Assembly (NCBI RefSeq): GCF_000020325.1
Contig: NC_010730.1
Location: forward strand, 1,736,175 to 1,800,174
Origin: Sulfurihydrogenibium sp. YO3AOP1
GTDB taxonomy: Bacteria > Aquificota > Aquificia > Aquificales > Hydrogenothermaceae
Reading direction: 5' to 3'
Length of the DNA stretch: 64,000 nucleotides
Below the pieces are notes generated by a model that saw only the letters and a list, made by a program, of their open reading frames with translations, made no database searches and had not been told where the DNA came from. The position numbers and the translations under genes are program-made. The first letter of the stretch is position 1; every line of letters begins with the position of its first letter. Shown here piece by piece: positions 17,908-26,997 of this stretch.

Positions 17908-18651
17908 ATGGGTGTAATAAATTCTTTAATAGAGCATACAGGAAACATAACAATTTTTTTTCTTAGAACGTTATTATCTTTTAAAAAATTTCCAAAGATA
18001 AAACATATACTTAAATACATGGAAGATATTGGTGTCAATGCTGCACCTTTGATAGTATTAACTGGATTTTTTACTGGTGGTGTTTTAGTTGTAGAGACTT
18101 ATCCAACCTTTCATAAATTCAACGCTGAGTTTTTGATGGGAGCTTTGGTATCATTGTCTCTTGCAAGAGAATTATCGCCTGTTTTAGTAGCTCTTTTAGT
18201 TACTGCAAGGTCTGGTTCTGCAATTGCTGCAAATATAGGCACAATGAGAATAACGGAGCAGATAGATGCTCTTGAAGTTATGGCAGTAGACCCAATGAGA
18301 TATCTTGTTGCTCCAAGAATAATTACAGCAATACTAATGGTGCCATTCCTGACAGTTTTATCCTATACAAGCGGTGTAATCGGTGGATACTTTACATCTG
18401 TTTATGTTTATGGGATAAATGAATATATGTATTGGGAAAAATTAAAAGATTTTACAGAACTCAAGGATATTATGGGTGGTTTATATAAATCTGCTGTGTT
18501 TGGTGTTATTCTTGTTACAATAACAGCTTATTTTGGGTACATTACCAAAGGTGGTGCAGAAGGTGTTGGTAGGTCAACAACAACTGCTGTAGTTGTTGCA
18601 TCAGTAGTTATATTAATCCTTGACTATTTCCTAACTGCACTTATTTACTGA
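17908..18651 (+). CDS. mlaE: MlaE-like phospholipid ABC transporter permease
   Basis: MlaE-family permeases move phospholipids between inner and outer membrane together with an MlaF ATPase and an MlaD MCE protein. The 247-aa protein has five predicted membrane spans and the family motif block LARELSPVLVALLVTARSGSAIAA, followed by ITEQIDALEVMAVDPMRYL. The start follows the dnaB stop by one base. No MlaF or MlaD gene adjoins it; the partner genes must lie elsewhere. The family call is firm; the substrate is inferred from family knowledge. Confidence 0.85.
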   Translation: MGVINSLIEHTGNITIFFLRTLLSFKKFPKIKHILKYMEDIGVNAAPLIVLTGFFTGGVLVVETYPTFHKFNAEFLMGALVSLSLARELSPVLVALLVTARSGSAIAANIGTMRITEQIDALEVMAVDPMRYLVAPRIITAILMVPFLTVLSYTSGVIGGYFTSVYVYGINEYMYWEKLKDFTELKDIMGGLYKSAVFGVILVTITAYFGYITKGGAEGVGRSTTTAVVVASVVILILDYFLTALIY

Positions 18652-19721
18652 TGCGAATTTTAGATGCTTATATTTACAAAAAGCTTTTTGTATATTTACT
18701 TATCATTTTTCCATCTTTCTCAATAGTCTCTGCTTTAATTGAGCTTATTGAGATTTTAAAAAAGGCAAAAACTATAGAATTTAGCACTTTAACTTTGTAC
18801 ATCCTAACAAAGCTTCCTGAAAATGCCTATTATATAATCCCGATTTCTTTAATAGTAGCATCTTTTATGTTTATTAATGACTCAATTAAAAGTAGAGAAA
18901 TTTATCCAGTTATACTAAATGGAATATCCTTAAATTATATCTCAATAAGAATTATAATTTTTTCAATCTTGGTTGTGATTTTACAGGTCATAAATTTAGA
19001 AACCGTTATGCCAAAAACTAATCAGATATATCAAACTTTATATTTAAAGTTAAAAAATCAGCAAGAAGATGAAAAAGTCAAAGGCATAGCTTATAAAATG
19101 TGGCTAAAGATAGGGGAAAATCAATTTTTATATTTTGATTTTTTTGATTTAAACTCAAAGGTTGGAAAAAAACTTATATTTATTAGCTTCGATAAGGAGT
19201 TTAACCCAATTTACAGATTAGAAGCGGAAGATTTTAAAGTTAGCTTAGATAAAATTGAAGTATCAAACGGAAGATTGATAAAAATAAATAGTTTAGATAA
19301 CATTATAGTTGAAAAATTTGACAAGAAAATTTTAGATATAAATATTGATGTAGAGAATATAAAAAAAATTATCCTTGCTAAAAAACCTGTGTCAATTTCA
19401 GAGCTATATAAAATAGCTTCCATATCTCAAGCTTATGGTTATGAATCATATTATTTTTGGAGTAAGTTTTATGAAAAGTTGGCTACAGTTATAGCACCTT
19501 TTGTTTTAACTGTTTTCATTCTTGGATTTATATGGACTAACAATAAGCTTTACATTACTTCAGGATTTTTGGCAACAGTATTTTACTGGTATGGAACATC
19601 ATTAATATCTGCCGTTGCTGAAGTTGGTAATATTCCGTATTTTTCTATATTCTTTTTTGATGTTGTATTTTTAGTGATTGGTTTTTATATGTTAAACAGT
19701 AAAAAGGTAAGTTTTTCGTGA
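18651..19721 (+). CDS. LptF/LptG-type permease (YjgP/YjgQ family)
   Basis: LptF and LptG form the membrane part of the ABC exporter that carries lipopolysaccharide from the inner membrane to the outer membrane. The 356-aa protein has membrane spans near residues 10-30, 50-70 and 100-120, then a periplasmic beta-jellyroll-like region (about 125-265) and three C-terminal spans. The N-terminal ILDAYIYKKLFVYLLIIF segment is typical. It overlaps the mlaE-like stop by one base. It could be LptF or LptG; no second family member is in the window. Confidence 0.78.
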   Translation: MRILDAYIYKKLFVYLLIIFPSFSIVSALIELIEILKKAKTIEFSTLTLYILTKLPENAYYIIPISLIVASFMFINDSIKSREIYPVILNGISLNYISIRIIIFSILVVILQVINLETVMPKTNQIYQTLYLKLKNQQEDEKVKGIAYKMWLKIGENQFLYFDFFDLNSKVGKKLIFISFDKEFNPIYRLEAEDFKVSLDKIEVSNGRLIKINSLDNIIVEKFDKKILDINIDVENIKKIILAKKPVSISELYKIASISQAYGYESYYFWSKFYEKLATVIAPFVLTVFILGFIWTNNKLYITSGFLATVFYWYGTSLISAVAEVGNIPYFSIFFFDVVFLVIGFYMLNSKKVSFS

Positions 19722-19759
19722 TAATATATTTTTTAAATTAAACATAAAGGAGATTTATC

Positions 19760-20494
19760 ATTAGATTAGACAAATTTTTATCAAATCAAGGATTTGGTAG
19801 TAGAAGTCAAGTTCAAAAGCTTATAAAAAAAGGTTTTGTCAAAGTAAATGATGAGATTGTAAAAGACCCATCTTATCATATAGACCCAATGAAAGATAAA
19901 GTCGAGCTTGAAGATGAAGAGATATTGTATAAAGAAAATCATTATTTTATGTTAAATAAACCTGCCGGTTACATCACAGCAACAGAAGATGAAGAATATC
20001 CAACAGTTCTAGATTTATTCTCAGATTTACCGATAGCTTCTAAGCTCTTTCCGGTAGGAAGGCTTGATATAGATACAGAAGGACTTTTAATTCTAACAAC
20101 AGATGGACAATTTGGACACAGGCTTTCTCACCCAAAATGGAATATAGAAAAAGAATACTATGCAATCGTTGAAGGAGACATTTCTAACATTGATTTTTCT
20201 GAGTCTGAAAATAAAGGAATATATCTAAAAAAAGAAAAATATCAAACGAAACCATTTAAAGTAAAAGTCTTAAACACTTCAAAAGATAAATCAGAGATTT
20301 TAATCACACTTACAGAAGGCAAGTATCATATTGTTAAAAGAATTATGCAGGAGCTTGGATATCCTGTATTATATTTAAAAAGAATTAGAATAGGCAATCT
20401 AAAACTTGATGAAGATTTGCTGCCCGGCGAATTTAGAGAGCTTACGGAAAAAGAAATAAAAGATCTAAAAAAACTTATAAAGATGAATGATTAA
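19760..20494 (+). CDS. RsuA/RluB-family pseudouridine synthase, apparent AUU start
   Basis: This enzyme isomerises a uridine in rRNA to pseudouridine. The protein should be about 244 aa, with an N-terminal S4 RNA-binding domain (RLDKFLSNQGFGSRSQVQ) and the catalytic domain containing the GRLDIDTEGLLILTTDG motif with its catalytic Asp. The first ATG (19889) would remove the S4 domain. The S4 reading frame opens after a stop at 19745, and its only start-like codons are ATC at 19757 and ATT at 19760. An AGGAG at 19748-19752 sits seven bases before the ATT, which begins exactly at the conserved RLDKFL. An AUU start is therefore inferred. It overlaps the MFS gene by eight bases. Confidence 0.82.
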   Translation: MRLDKFLSNQGFGSRSQVQKLIKKGFVKVNDEIVKDPSYHIDPMKDKVELEDEEILYKENHYFMLNKPAGYITATEDEEYPTVLDLFSDLPIASKLFPVGRLDIDTEGLLILTTDGQFGHRLSHPKWNIEKEYYAIVEGDISNIDFSESENKGIYLKKEKYQTKPFKVKVLNTSKDKSEILITLTEGKYHIVKRIMQELGYPVLYLKRIRIGNLKLDEDLLPGEFRELTEKEIKDLKKLIKMND

Positions 20495-21614
20495 AAAAAT
20501 TTTTGCATTTTCACTTTTTGATTTCGGCGAAACTATTCTTTCGGCATTAGTATACTCAACATTTTTTCCTTTATACATCAGTCAGCATATAGACCCAAAG
20601 ATTTACGCTGTTGTTTATGGAATGACTTTTTTAATCTCATTTTTGTTTGCATTACAGCTTGGAAAAATTGCAGACGAAAGAGCCAAAAGAAAACATTTTT
20701 TTATCTACTTTGTGATTTTAACAGCTATTTTCTGTTTATCCTTAGGCTTAACAACTTCGCTACCTGTCATTTCTTTAATTATTTTCTCTTTAATGTCTAT
20801 ATCACATCAACAAAGCTTTGTTTTTTATAACTCTCTACTTTTAAACTTTGAAAGCAAGGGCTTAGCATCAGGGTTTGGTGTATCCCTTGGTTATGTTGGT
20901 TCTGCCATAGCTTTAATATTCTTTGCTAAATCATTAAATATTCCAGAAGTTTATTATTTTGTCGGAGCAATTTTTCTAATTTTTTCAATGCCGGCGGTTT
21001 TGTTTTTAGACAATCCATCTGTTAAGCAAGAATTTAAAATTAAAGAAATCTTAAAAGATAAAGCTTTTATGCTGACTATCTTAGCCATACTTAGTTTGAC
21101 AGAAGTAGCAAACACTTTAATCTCAATGATGAGTATATACTTAAAAAACGTTTATGGTTTTGAAAATGTAGAGATTTACAAAGTTATAGGATTTTCTGCT
21201 ATTGGTGGAATTTTGGGCGGTGTATTCTGGGGCAAAGTCTCTGATTTAATCGGTCCCGGTAGAGTTTTTTCTGTTGGATTTTTTCTATGGGCATTACTTT
21301 TGATGATTTTACCTTTTACACCAAAAAACTATGTTCTTTTAGCAGGATTTTTTGCCGGTTTTTCTTTAGCACATCTTTGGACTGTTTCAAGAGTTTATAT
21401 AATCCATAATTTTCCAAAGGAGCAAGTATCAACAAGAATGTCTTTTTTGTCTCTTACTGAAAGAGTAGCTTCAACCATTGGTTTATTTTTATGGTCTTTT
21501 TTGCTTTGGATTAGTAACGATGATTATAAACTTTCTGCCTTTTTGATGTCTTTTATTCCGTTATCCGGATTTTTTGTTTTTCTGTACTCTAAAAAGAAAT
21601 ATTATTCAACATAG
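20487..21614 (+). CDS. Major facilitator superfamily transporter, UMF1/Atg22-like
   Basis: The 375-aa protein is a polytopic membrane protein with about 11-12 spans. Its N terminus (FSLFDFGETILSALVYSTFFPLY) resembles the UMF1/Atg22-like branch of the MFS, and the loop between spans 2 and 3 has a GKIADERAKRK motif. Substrate is unknown. It overlaps the upstream pseudouridine synthase by eight bases. Its 3' end overlaps the convergent cupredoxin gene by 13 bases. Confidence 0.75.
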   Translation: MIKKIFAFSLFDFGETILSALVYSTFFPLYISQHIDPKIYAVVYGMTFLISFLFALQLGKIADERAKRKHFFIYFVILTAIFCLSLGLTTSLPVISLIIFSLMSISHQQSFVFYNSLLLNFESKGLASGFGVSLGYVGSAIALIFFAKSLNIPEVYYFVGAIFLIFSMPAVLFLDNPSVKQEFKIKEILKDKAFMLTILAILSLTEVANTLISMMSIYLKNVYGFENVEIYKVIGFSAIGGILGGVFWGKVSDLIGPGRVFSVGFFLWALLLMILPFTPKNYVLLAGFFAGFSLAHLWTVSRVYIIHNFPKEQVSTRMSFLSLTERVASTIGLFLWSFLLWISNDDYKLSAFLMSFIPLSGFFVFLYSKKKYYST

Positions 21615-21988
21615 ATATCCCCCTTTGTAGGGAAAACATCTGAGCAGTAAGGACATGTAAAGATATGATGCCCGGGAAATGTCATTTTAACCTTTATTTC
21701 TTTAGTTTCTCCTTGTTTTATGTTTTCTACCATTATATCGTATGGTGGAAGAATGTAAAAACAGTGTCCATAGTATTTTTGAGAAGTATCTTGACCAATG
21801 CCTTCATCAACGGCTGTAATTCTAAACAGTACAACCTGACCTTTTTTTAGCTTAATAACATTAGGCTGATAGCCTTCTTTTGATACTTTTATATCAACAA
21901 CAACATCAGGTTTTTCCTCTGTTTTAGTAGTGCAGGATATAAATATAAAACTTATTAGAAAGACGAGAAATATTTTTAAAAAGTTCAT
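21602..21988 (-). CDS. Cupredoxin-like lipoprotein
   Basis: The 128-aa protein has a lipoprotein signal peptide (IFLVFLISFIFISC, lipobox Cys about residue 19) and a cupredoxin-type beta sandwich (VSKEGYQPNVIKLKKGQVVLFRITAVDE). Candidate copper ligands are in YYGHCFYILP and at the C-terminal GHHIFTCPYCSDVFPTKGDIYV. The CPYCSD segment recalls CuA-type sites, but the spacing is not a standard CuA or blue-copper motif. It would sit on the outer face of the inner membrane or on the outer membrane. A role in electron transfer or copper delivery is inference. Confidence 0.72.
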   Translation of the reverse strand: MNFLKIFLVFLISFIFISCTTKTEEKPDVVVDIKVSKEGYQPNVIKLKKGQVVLFRITAVDEGIGQDTSQKYYGHCFYILPPYDIMVENIKQGETKEIKVKMTFPGHHIFTCPYCSDVFPTKGDIYVE

Positions 21989-22104
21989 AGAAATTTATTA
22001 TAACAAAATTTAGTCGGATTTTAGTTAACGTGAATGTAAATTTAATTTTTAAACGAAAGCAAATTTTTAGTAAAATAGATAAAAGTCAATAAAGGAGACA
22101 TGGA

Positions 22105-22266
22105 TTGAAATTTAGCTTTTTGAATGGAAAAATAAGATTTGGTAGGAGAAATATAAAGGTCTTTAAAAGAATGTCATATAAGCGGTTCTTTTTTTATTCA
22201 TTCTTAGGCTATGCCCTAAAAACAGCCGTGTTTGTTGCAGTGATTTATTTAATTAAACATCATTAA
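22105..22266 (+). CDS. Small basic single-span membrane protein
   Basis: I do not recognise this 53-aa open frame. It starts at TTG 22105, seven bases after a GGAG site at 22094-22097. It is rich in Lys, Arg and Phe over residues 1-30 and ends with a hydrophobic stretch (about 33-50, LGYALKTAVFVAVIYLI). A well-placed ribosome binding site, a plausible start and positive-inside topology support it. An alternative ATG at 22100 is out of frame and stops at once. Confidence 0.45.
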   Translation: MKFSFLNGKIRFGRRNIKVFKRMSYKRFFFYSFLGYALKTAVFVAVIYLIKHH

Positions 22267-22430
22267 GTATGAAATTGCTCTTATTAAAAATTTCATAAAA
22301 GATTTTTCAGACCTAATTCTCAGATATAAGCAGAACGAGTGAAGAATCGGGCTTTTCGCGTTTATTTTTATCTTGATAACAGTATAGACTTTTCTATCTT
22401 TCCCACTTACCTATTAATTAATAGTCCTAT

Positions 22431-22438
22431 GGTATAAT
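22431..22438 (+). promoter_or_regulatory. -10 promoter element upstream of proS
   Basis: TATAAT at 22433-22438 lies in CTATGGTATAATTT, an extended -10 (TG one base before the hexamer). The same string CTATGGTATAAT precedes purS at 56722-56733. The transcript would start about 27 bases before the proS ATG. The 205 bases before it (22267-22471) contain no gene; a degenerate ATTCT...GAATC hairpin arm is at about 22316-22350. Confidence 0.5.
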
Positions 22439-22471
22439 TTCTATTTACATCAAATCCTTACGGAGGAAGGA

Positions 22472-24166
22472 ATGTTAGCAAGCAAGTTTTTTATGCCAAC
22501 TTTAAAAGAAAATCCATCTGATGCAGTTGTTCCAAGTCATATATATCTTGTTAGAGGTGGTTTTATAAGAAGTTTATCAGCTGGAATATACGAATACTTA
22601 CCACTTGGATTAAAAGTTTTAAGAAAAATAGAGAATATAATCAGAAAACATATGGATGATTCAGGAGCCTTAGAGGTATTACTGCCAATTCTTACACCTG
22701 CTGAACTTTGGAAAGAAACAGGAAGATGGCATGTATACGGAAAAGAGCTTTTTAGATTAAAAGACAGAAAAGATGCAGAATTTGCCCTTGGTCCAACTCA
22801 TGAAGAAACAATTACAGATTTAGTAAGGAAGAATGTTAGGTCTTACAAAGATTTACCGCTAAACTTTTATCAAATACAGACAAAGTTTAGAGATGAAGCA
22901 AGGCCAAGATATGGTTTGATAAGAGGAAGAGAGTTTATCATGAAAGACGGATACTCTTTTGATGTTTCAGAAGAAGACGCAAAAAAGACTTATGAAGTAA
23001 TGAAAGAAGCATATCATAAAATATTTAAAGAGCTTGGGCTTGATTATCTCATGGTAGAGGCTGATGTTGGAGCTATTGGTGGAAAGTTTTCCCATGAGTT
23101 TGTAGTAAAAGTTCCATCAGGTGAGGCACATATTGTATACTGTGAAAAGTGTGGATATGCTGCAAACGTTGAAGCTGCAAAATTTCATCATCATAAACTA
23201 CCACCAGAAGAGCCAAAACCAATAGAAAAAGTCTATACTCCTGACATAAAATCGGTAGAAGATGTTGCTAACTTTTTAAACGTTCCATTAACAAAGCTTG
23301 TTAAGACACTAATATACAAAATAGATGATAAAGATTTTGTAGCTGTTTTAATAAGAGGTGATAGAGAGCTTAATGAAACAAAATTAGCAAACCTATTTAA
23401 AGCTATTGACGTTAGAATGGCGACAAAGGAAGAGTTAGAAAGTCTTGGAATTCCAGAAGGTTTTGTAGGTCCTATTGGTTTAAATCTTCCAATTTATGCC
23501 GATTTTTCTCTTAAAGAGCTTTATAACATAGTTGTAGGAGCAAATGAAAAAGATTATCATTACATCAATGCAAATATTGATAGAGATTTTAAAGTCAGCG
23601 GTTTTTATGACCTTGCAACTGCAAAAGAAGGCGACCCTTGCCCTGTATGCCACTTGCCATTAAAAGAGACAACAGGATTAGAAGTTGGTCATATATTCCT
23701 GCTTGGAACGAAGTACTCTGAAAGCATGAAAGCTTACTTTGTAGATAAAGACGGAAAAGAAAAGTCAATCATAATGGGTTGCTATGGTATTGGCGTAAGT
23801 AGATTAATATCTGCAATAGTTGAGCAGTATCATGATGATAAAGGGATAATTTGGCCTGAAAACTTAGCACCGTTTAATGTTCATATTCTTGTTTTAAATC
23901 CAAAAGACCAAGAGAGTTTAAACGTAGGATTTGATATATACAAAAAGTTAAAAGAAAAAGGTTTGGATGTATTACTTGATGAAAGAGACGAATCTGCGGG
24001 AGCTAAATTTAAAGATGCCGACCTAATCGGAATTCCGCATAGAATAGTCATAGGAAAAGCTTTAAAAGAAGGCAAGGTAGAGTATCAAAAAAGAGATGGT
24101 AGTATTAAAGAGTTGGTTGATGTAAAATTAATAATCAATAAATTGATGGATGGATATCATGGATGA
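22472..24166 (+). CDS. proS: Proline--tRNA ligase
   Basis: ProS charges tRNA-Pro. The 564-aa protein is the bacterial type. Class II motif 2 (NFYQIQTKFRDEARPRYGLIRGREFIMKD) is near residues 125-155. A YbaK-like insertion domain for editing lies between motifs 2 and 3 (about 220-390), then motif 3 (GCYGIGVSRLISAIVEQ) and a C-terminal anticodon-binding domain. A GGAGGAAGG site precedes the ATG. Its 3' end overlaps the next gene by 17 bases. Confidence 0.96.
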   Translation: MLASKFFMPTLKENPSDAVVPSHIYLVRGGFIRSLSAGIYEYLPLGLKVLRKIENIIRKHMDDSGALEVLLPILTPAELWKETGRWHVYGKELFRLKDRKDAEFALGPTHEETITDLVRKNVRSYKDLPLNFYQIQTKFRDEARPRYGLIRGREFIMKDGYSFDVSEEDAKKTYEVMKEAYHKIFKELGLDYLMVEADVGAIGGKFSHEFVVKVPSGEAHIVYCEKCGYAANVEAAKFHHHKLPPEEPKPIEKVYTPDIKSVEDVANFLNVPLTKLVKTLIYKIDDKDFVAVLIRGDRELNETKLANLFKAIDVRMATKEELESLGIPEGFVGPIGLNLPIYADFSLKELYNIVVGANEKDYHYINANIDRDFKVSGFYDLATAKEGDPCPVCHLPLKETTGLEVGHIFLLGTKYSESMKAYFVDKDGKEKSIIMGCYGIGVSRLISAIVEQYHDDKGIIWPENLAPFNVHILVLNPKDQESLNVGFDIYKKLKEKGLDVLLDERDESAGAKFKDADLIGIPHRIVIGKALKEGKVEYQKRDGSIKELVDVKLIINKLMDGYHG

Positions 24167-25010
24167 AGATGAAATTTTACAAATTGAACGCATATGTGAA
24201 GAGATTTTTAGTATAGATAATATTGAAGAGTTTATTACTAATTTAACAGAGAATATAAGGCAGATTTTAAATGCAGAAAGGTGTACTTTATTTTTATACG
24301 ATAAGTATGATAATTCGTTGAAATCTGTAGTTTATCAAGCAAACTTAAATGAAAAAGTAACTATACCTTTAAATATAGATTCTATTGCTGGTTTTTCCTT
24401 TTTAAATGACAGATCGATAATTATAAATGACGTAAATGATAAAAAGGAGCTTAAATCTATAGATGATAATTTAACATATCATGAATGTTGGAAAAATGTT
24501 GACGTGCCAAGAACTAAAACTATGATTTCAGTGCCTATTAAAATAAAAAACGATAAAATTGGCGTTTTGGTTGCTGTAAACAAATTTCCAAATTTTACGC
24601 AAGACGATGTAAATAAAGCCGAAAAAATCTCGAGAATCTTAGGATTAGGAATGAAAAATTTAATCCATAAAAACGAGATGGCAGAATTATTAAATCTTAA
24701 CTGCGAAATTATTAATAATATAAATGAGGGTATAATTTTAACAGATTTTAACGATAATATAATTGGCATAAATGACAAACTTATTGAAATGATGGGTTAT
24801 AGAATGAAAAAAGAAGAAATGATAAATAAGAATATTTTCGAAATTTTTCCAATTTTAAAAGATGGGCTTGAAAAAATAGAAATTAGCAAAGAGAAATTTT
24901 TAATTCAAGAAATAATAAGTGGAGTTTTAAAAATAAAAATAGTTCCTGTTGTGTTAAATCATCTTTTTGAAAAGTCTTTAAAAAAAATAATATACATTAT
25001 AGAGTATTAA
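24150..25010 (+). CDS. GAF-PAS sensory protein
   Basis: The 286-aa protein has an N-terminal GAF domain (about residues 10-175, containing LNAERCTLFLYDKYDN and the ISVPIKIKNDKIGVLVAVNK strand pair). A PAS-like domain follows (about 183-285, INEGIILTDFNDNIIGIN). There is no output domain, so it may act by protein contact. It lies between proS and a PilB-type ATPase, one base from the latter's start, and may feed a signal to pilus assembly or secretion; that is inference. The start could be ATG 24150 or ATG 24159. Confidence 0.7.
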   Translation: MDIMDEDEILQIERICEEIFSIDNIEEFITNLTENIRQILNAERCTLFLYDKYDNSLKSVVYQANLNEKVTIPLNIDSIAGFSFLNDRSIIINDVNDKKELKSIDDNLTYHECWKNVDVPRTKTMISVPIKIKNDKIGVLVAVNKFPNFTQDDVNKAEKISRILGLGMKNLIHKNEMAELLNLNCEIINNINEGIILTDFNDNIIGINDKLIEMMGYRMKKEEMINKNIFEIFPILKDGLEKIEISKEKFLIQEIISGVLKIKIVPVVLNHLFEKSLKKIIYIIEY

Positions 25011-25011
25011 T

Positions 25012-26748
25012 ATGGAATTCATCATAAGAAAAAAGAAAATAGATAAAAGTTTTACTGATTTAATAATAGAAAGATTAGGTTTAAGCTTAGAAGAATTAAA
25101 AGAATATCAAGATATTGCATCGTCTAAAAGAAAAAATCTTTTGGAAATATTGGTTGAAAATGGATATTCAGATGAAGAAATAGCTAAAATAAAAGCAGAA
25201 TATTTTGGCTATACTTATGACAGATTGACAAATTATATACCTGAAGAGTATCTTCTAAATATCTTCGATAAAAATTTCTTAAAAAATAGGCTTATTTTAC
25301 CTATAAGTTTAAAAGATAATGTTTTAATAGTTGCAATGGTTGAGCCATCAGATATAATAACATTGAACGAAATGGTTGAAATTCTAAAGAAAAATGGTTA
25401 TAGTGTTGGGGAGATATCGATAATAGTCACAACAAAAAACCAACTATTGGAAAAAATAGACTCTCTATTTGAAGAAAAAGCTAAATTATCAAAAATTTTA
25501 CAAACGTTAGAAAAAACAACCGAGACAACAATCTATAAAGATTTTTCTAACGAATTAAAAGAAGTTACAGAAACCAGTTCACCTATAATAGCTCTTGCAA
25601 ATCAAATTATTGAAGATGCTTATAAAAAGGGTGCAAGCGATATTCATATACAACCAACGGAGAATAATTTAAGGATTAGGTTTAGAATAGACGGAGATTT
25701 AAATGATTATTTAGTTTTACCAAAATACACAGCGGATGCAATTATAGCTCGCTATAAAATTATGGCAAATATGAAATTAGATGAAAAAAGATTGCCACAA
25801 GATTCAAGGATTAATTATAACTATTATAATCCATCTATAAACATAGATCTTCGTGTTTCTACCATTCCATCCGTTTATGGTGAAGACCTTGTAATGAGGA
25901 TTTTAGACAAATCTAATGTAATTTTAGATTTAAATAAATTGGGATTTTCTGATGAGTATCTAAGTTTATACAGAGATAGTATTTTAAAACCCTATGGAAT
26001 TATTTTGCATGTGGGTCCTACTGGTTCTGGAAAAACGACTACTCTTTACTCTGCATTAAAAGAGATAGATAAACCAGATATTAAGGTTTTGACCGTTGAA
26101 GATCCTGTTGAATACCAACTTGGAGGTTCAATTGTTCAAACAAACATAAATCCAGCAGCAGGATATACTTTTGCAAAAGCAATTCGTTCATTTTTAAGAC
26201 ACGATCCAGATGTTATACTTGTAGGTGAAATTAGAGATTTAGAAACAGCAAAAACAGCTGTCGAAGCATCTTTAACTGGTCATCTTGTTTTTTCAACCTT
26301 ACATACAAACGATTCTGTTAGCACGATAACTCGCCTTGAGGAAATGGGTGTTGAAACTTACTTACTTGCTGATTCTTTATTATTAATCTGTGCTCAAAGA
26401 TTAGTAAAGAAAATATGTCCGCATTGTAAAGAAGAATATAAAGCAACAAAAAAAGAGAAAATTATATTAGAAAATGCTGGTATGGAATTTGAAGAGAATT
26501 TAACTTTATATAAAGGTGCAGGATGTAGTGTTTGCAATTTTACTGGGTATAAAGGAAGAACTGGAATACATGAATTATTGAAAATCGATGATGTATTAAA
26601 ATCAATGATTATAGACAAAGCTTCTACGGAAGATATGAAAAAATATGCACTTGGACATGGGATGAAAACCTTGAGACAGGATGGTTTATTAAAAGCCTTA
26701 AAAGGAATTACTACTATAGAGGAAGTTGTAAAAAGTACATTGGAATAA
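25012..26748 (+). CDS. PilB/GspE-family type IV pilus or type II secretion ATPase
   Basis: This hexameric cytoplasmic ATPase powers pilus extension or type II secretion. The 578-aa protein has an N-terminal MshEN/T2SSE-N domain (about residues 15-150). The core includes GASDIHIQP, Walker A GPTGSGKTTTLYSAL near residue 345, the Asp box and Walker B (LRHDPDVILVGEIRDLETA), and the His box. A tetracysteine zinc site follows (CPHCKEE...CSVCNFTGY). All key residues of an active enzyme are present. A second family member starts at 62851. The pilMNO operon at 3.7 kb suggests a type IV pilus role. Confidence 0.9.
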   Translation: MEFIIRKKKIDKSFTDLIIERLGLSLEELKEYQDIASSKRKNLLEILVENGYSDEEIAKIKAEYFGYTYDRLTNYIPEEYLLNIFDKNFLKNRLILPISLKDNVLIVAMVEPSDIITLNEMVEILKKNGYSVGEISIIVTTKNQLLEKIDSLFEEKAKLSKILQTLEKTTETTIYKDFSNELKEVTETSSPIIALANQIIEDAYKKGASDIHIQPTENNLRIRFRIDGDLNDYLVLPKYTADAIIARYKIMANMKLDEKRLPQDSRINYNYYNPSINIDLRVSTIPSVYGEDLVMRILDKSNVILDLNKLGFSDEYLSLYRDSILKPYGIILHVGPTGSGKTTTLYSALKEIDKPDIKVLTVEDPVEYQLGGSIVQTNINPAAGYTFAKAIRSFLRHDPDVILVGEIRDLETAKTAVEASLTGHLVFSTLHTNDSVSTITRLEEMGVETYLLADSLLLICAQRLVKKICPHCKEEYKATKKEKIILENAGMEFEENLTLYKGAGCSVCNFTGYKGRTGIHELLKIDDVLKSMIIDKASTEDMKKYALGHGMKTLRQDGLLKALKGITTIEEVVKSTLE

Positions 26749-26997
26749 TTCTTTTTATATTTAAAGAATAATATAATGTCCTCGCAAATTATAACCAAAA
26801 AATTGAAAAATTTTATTCCATGAATGTAAGCTGTTTAGCAAAAGGAGAACATTAAAATATCATATTAGATTTTTGACTGAAAAATTTGAATTTATAGGAG
26901 ACAAAGACTATAAAGAATGTAAATATGTTAGAGTGTGTTAAAGTGAATTATTGAATAGACTATTTACTATCAAACAAAAAGTTATAACGGAGGAGAT
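26749..26997. other. Intergenic region upstream of the biotin operon
   Basis: This 249-base gap holds a weak ATTCTTT/AAAGAAT hairpin right after the ATPase stop. A short open stretch without a credible start (RFLTEKFEFIGDKDYKECKY, about 26873-26932) could be a gene remnant. No MITE arm is seen. Confidence 0.4.

Noticed and set aside
26873-26932. Short frame RFLTEKFEFIGDKDYKECKY as a gene
   Set aside because: No usable start codon with a ribosome site; at most a remnant.
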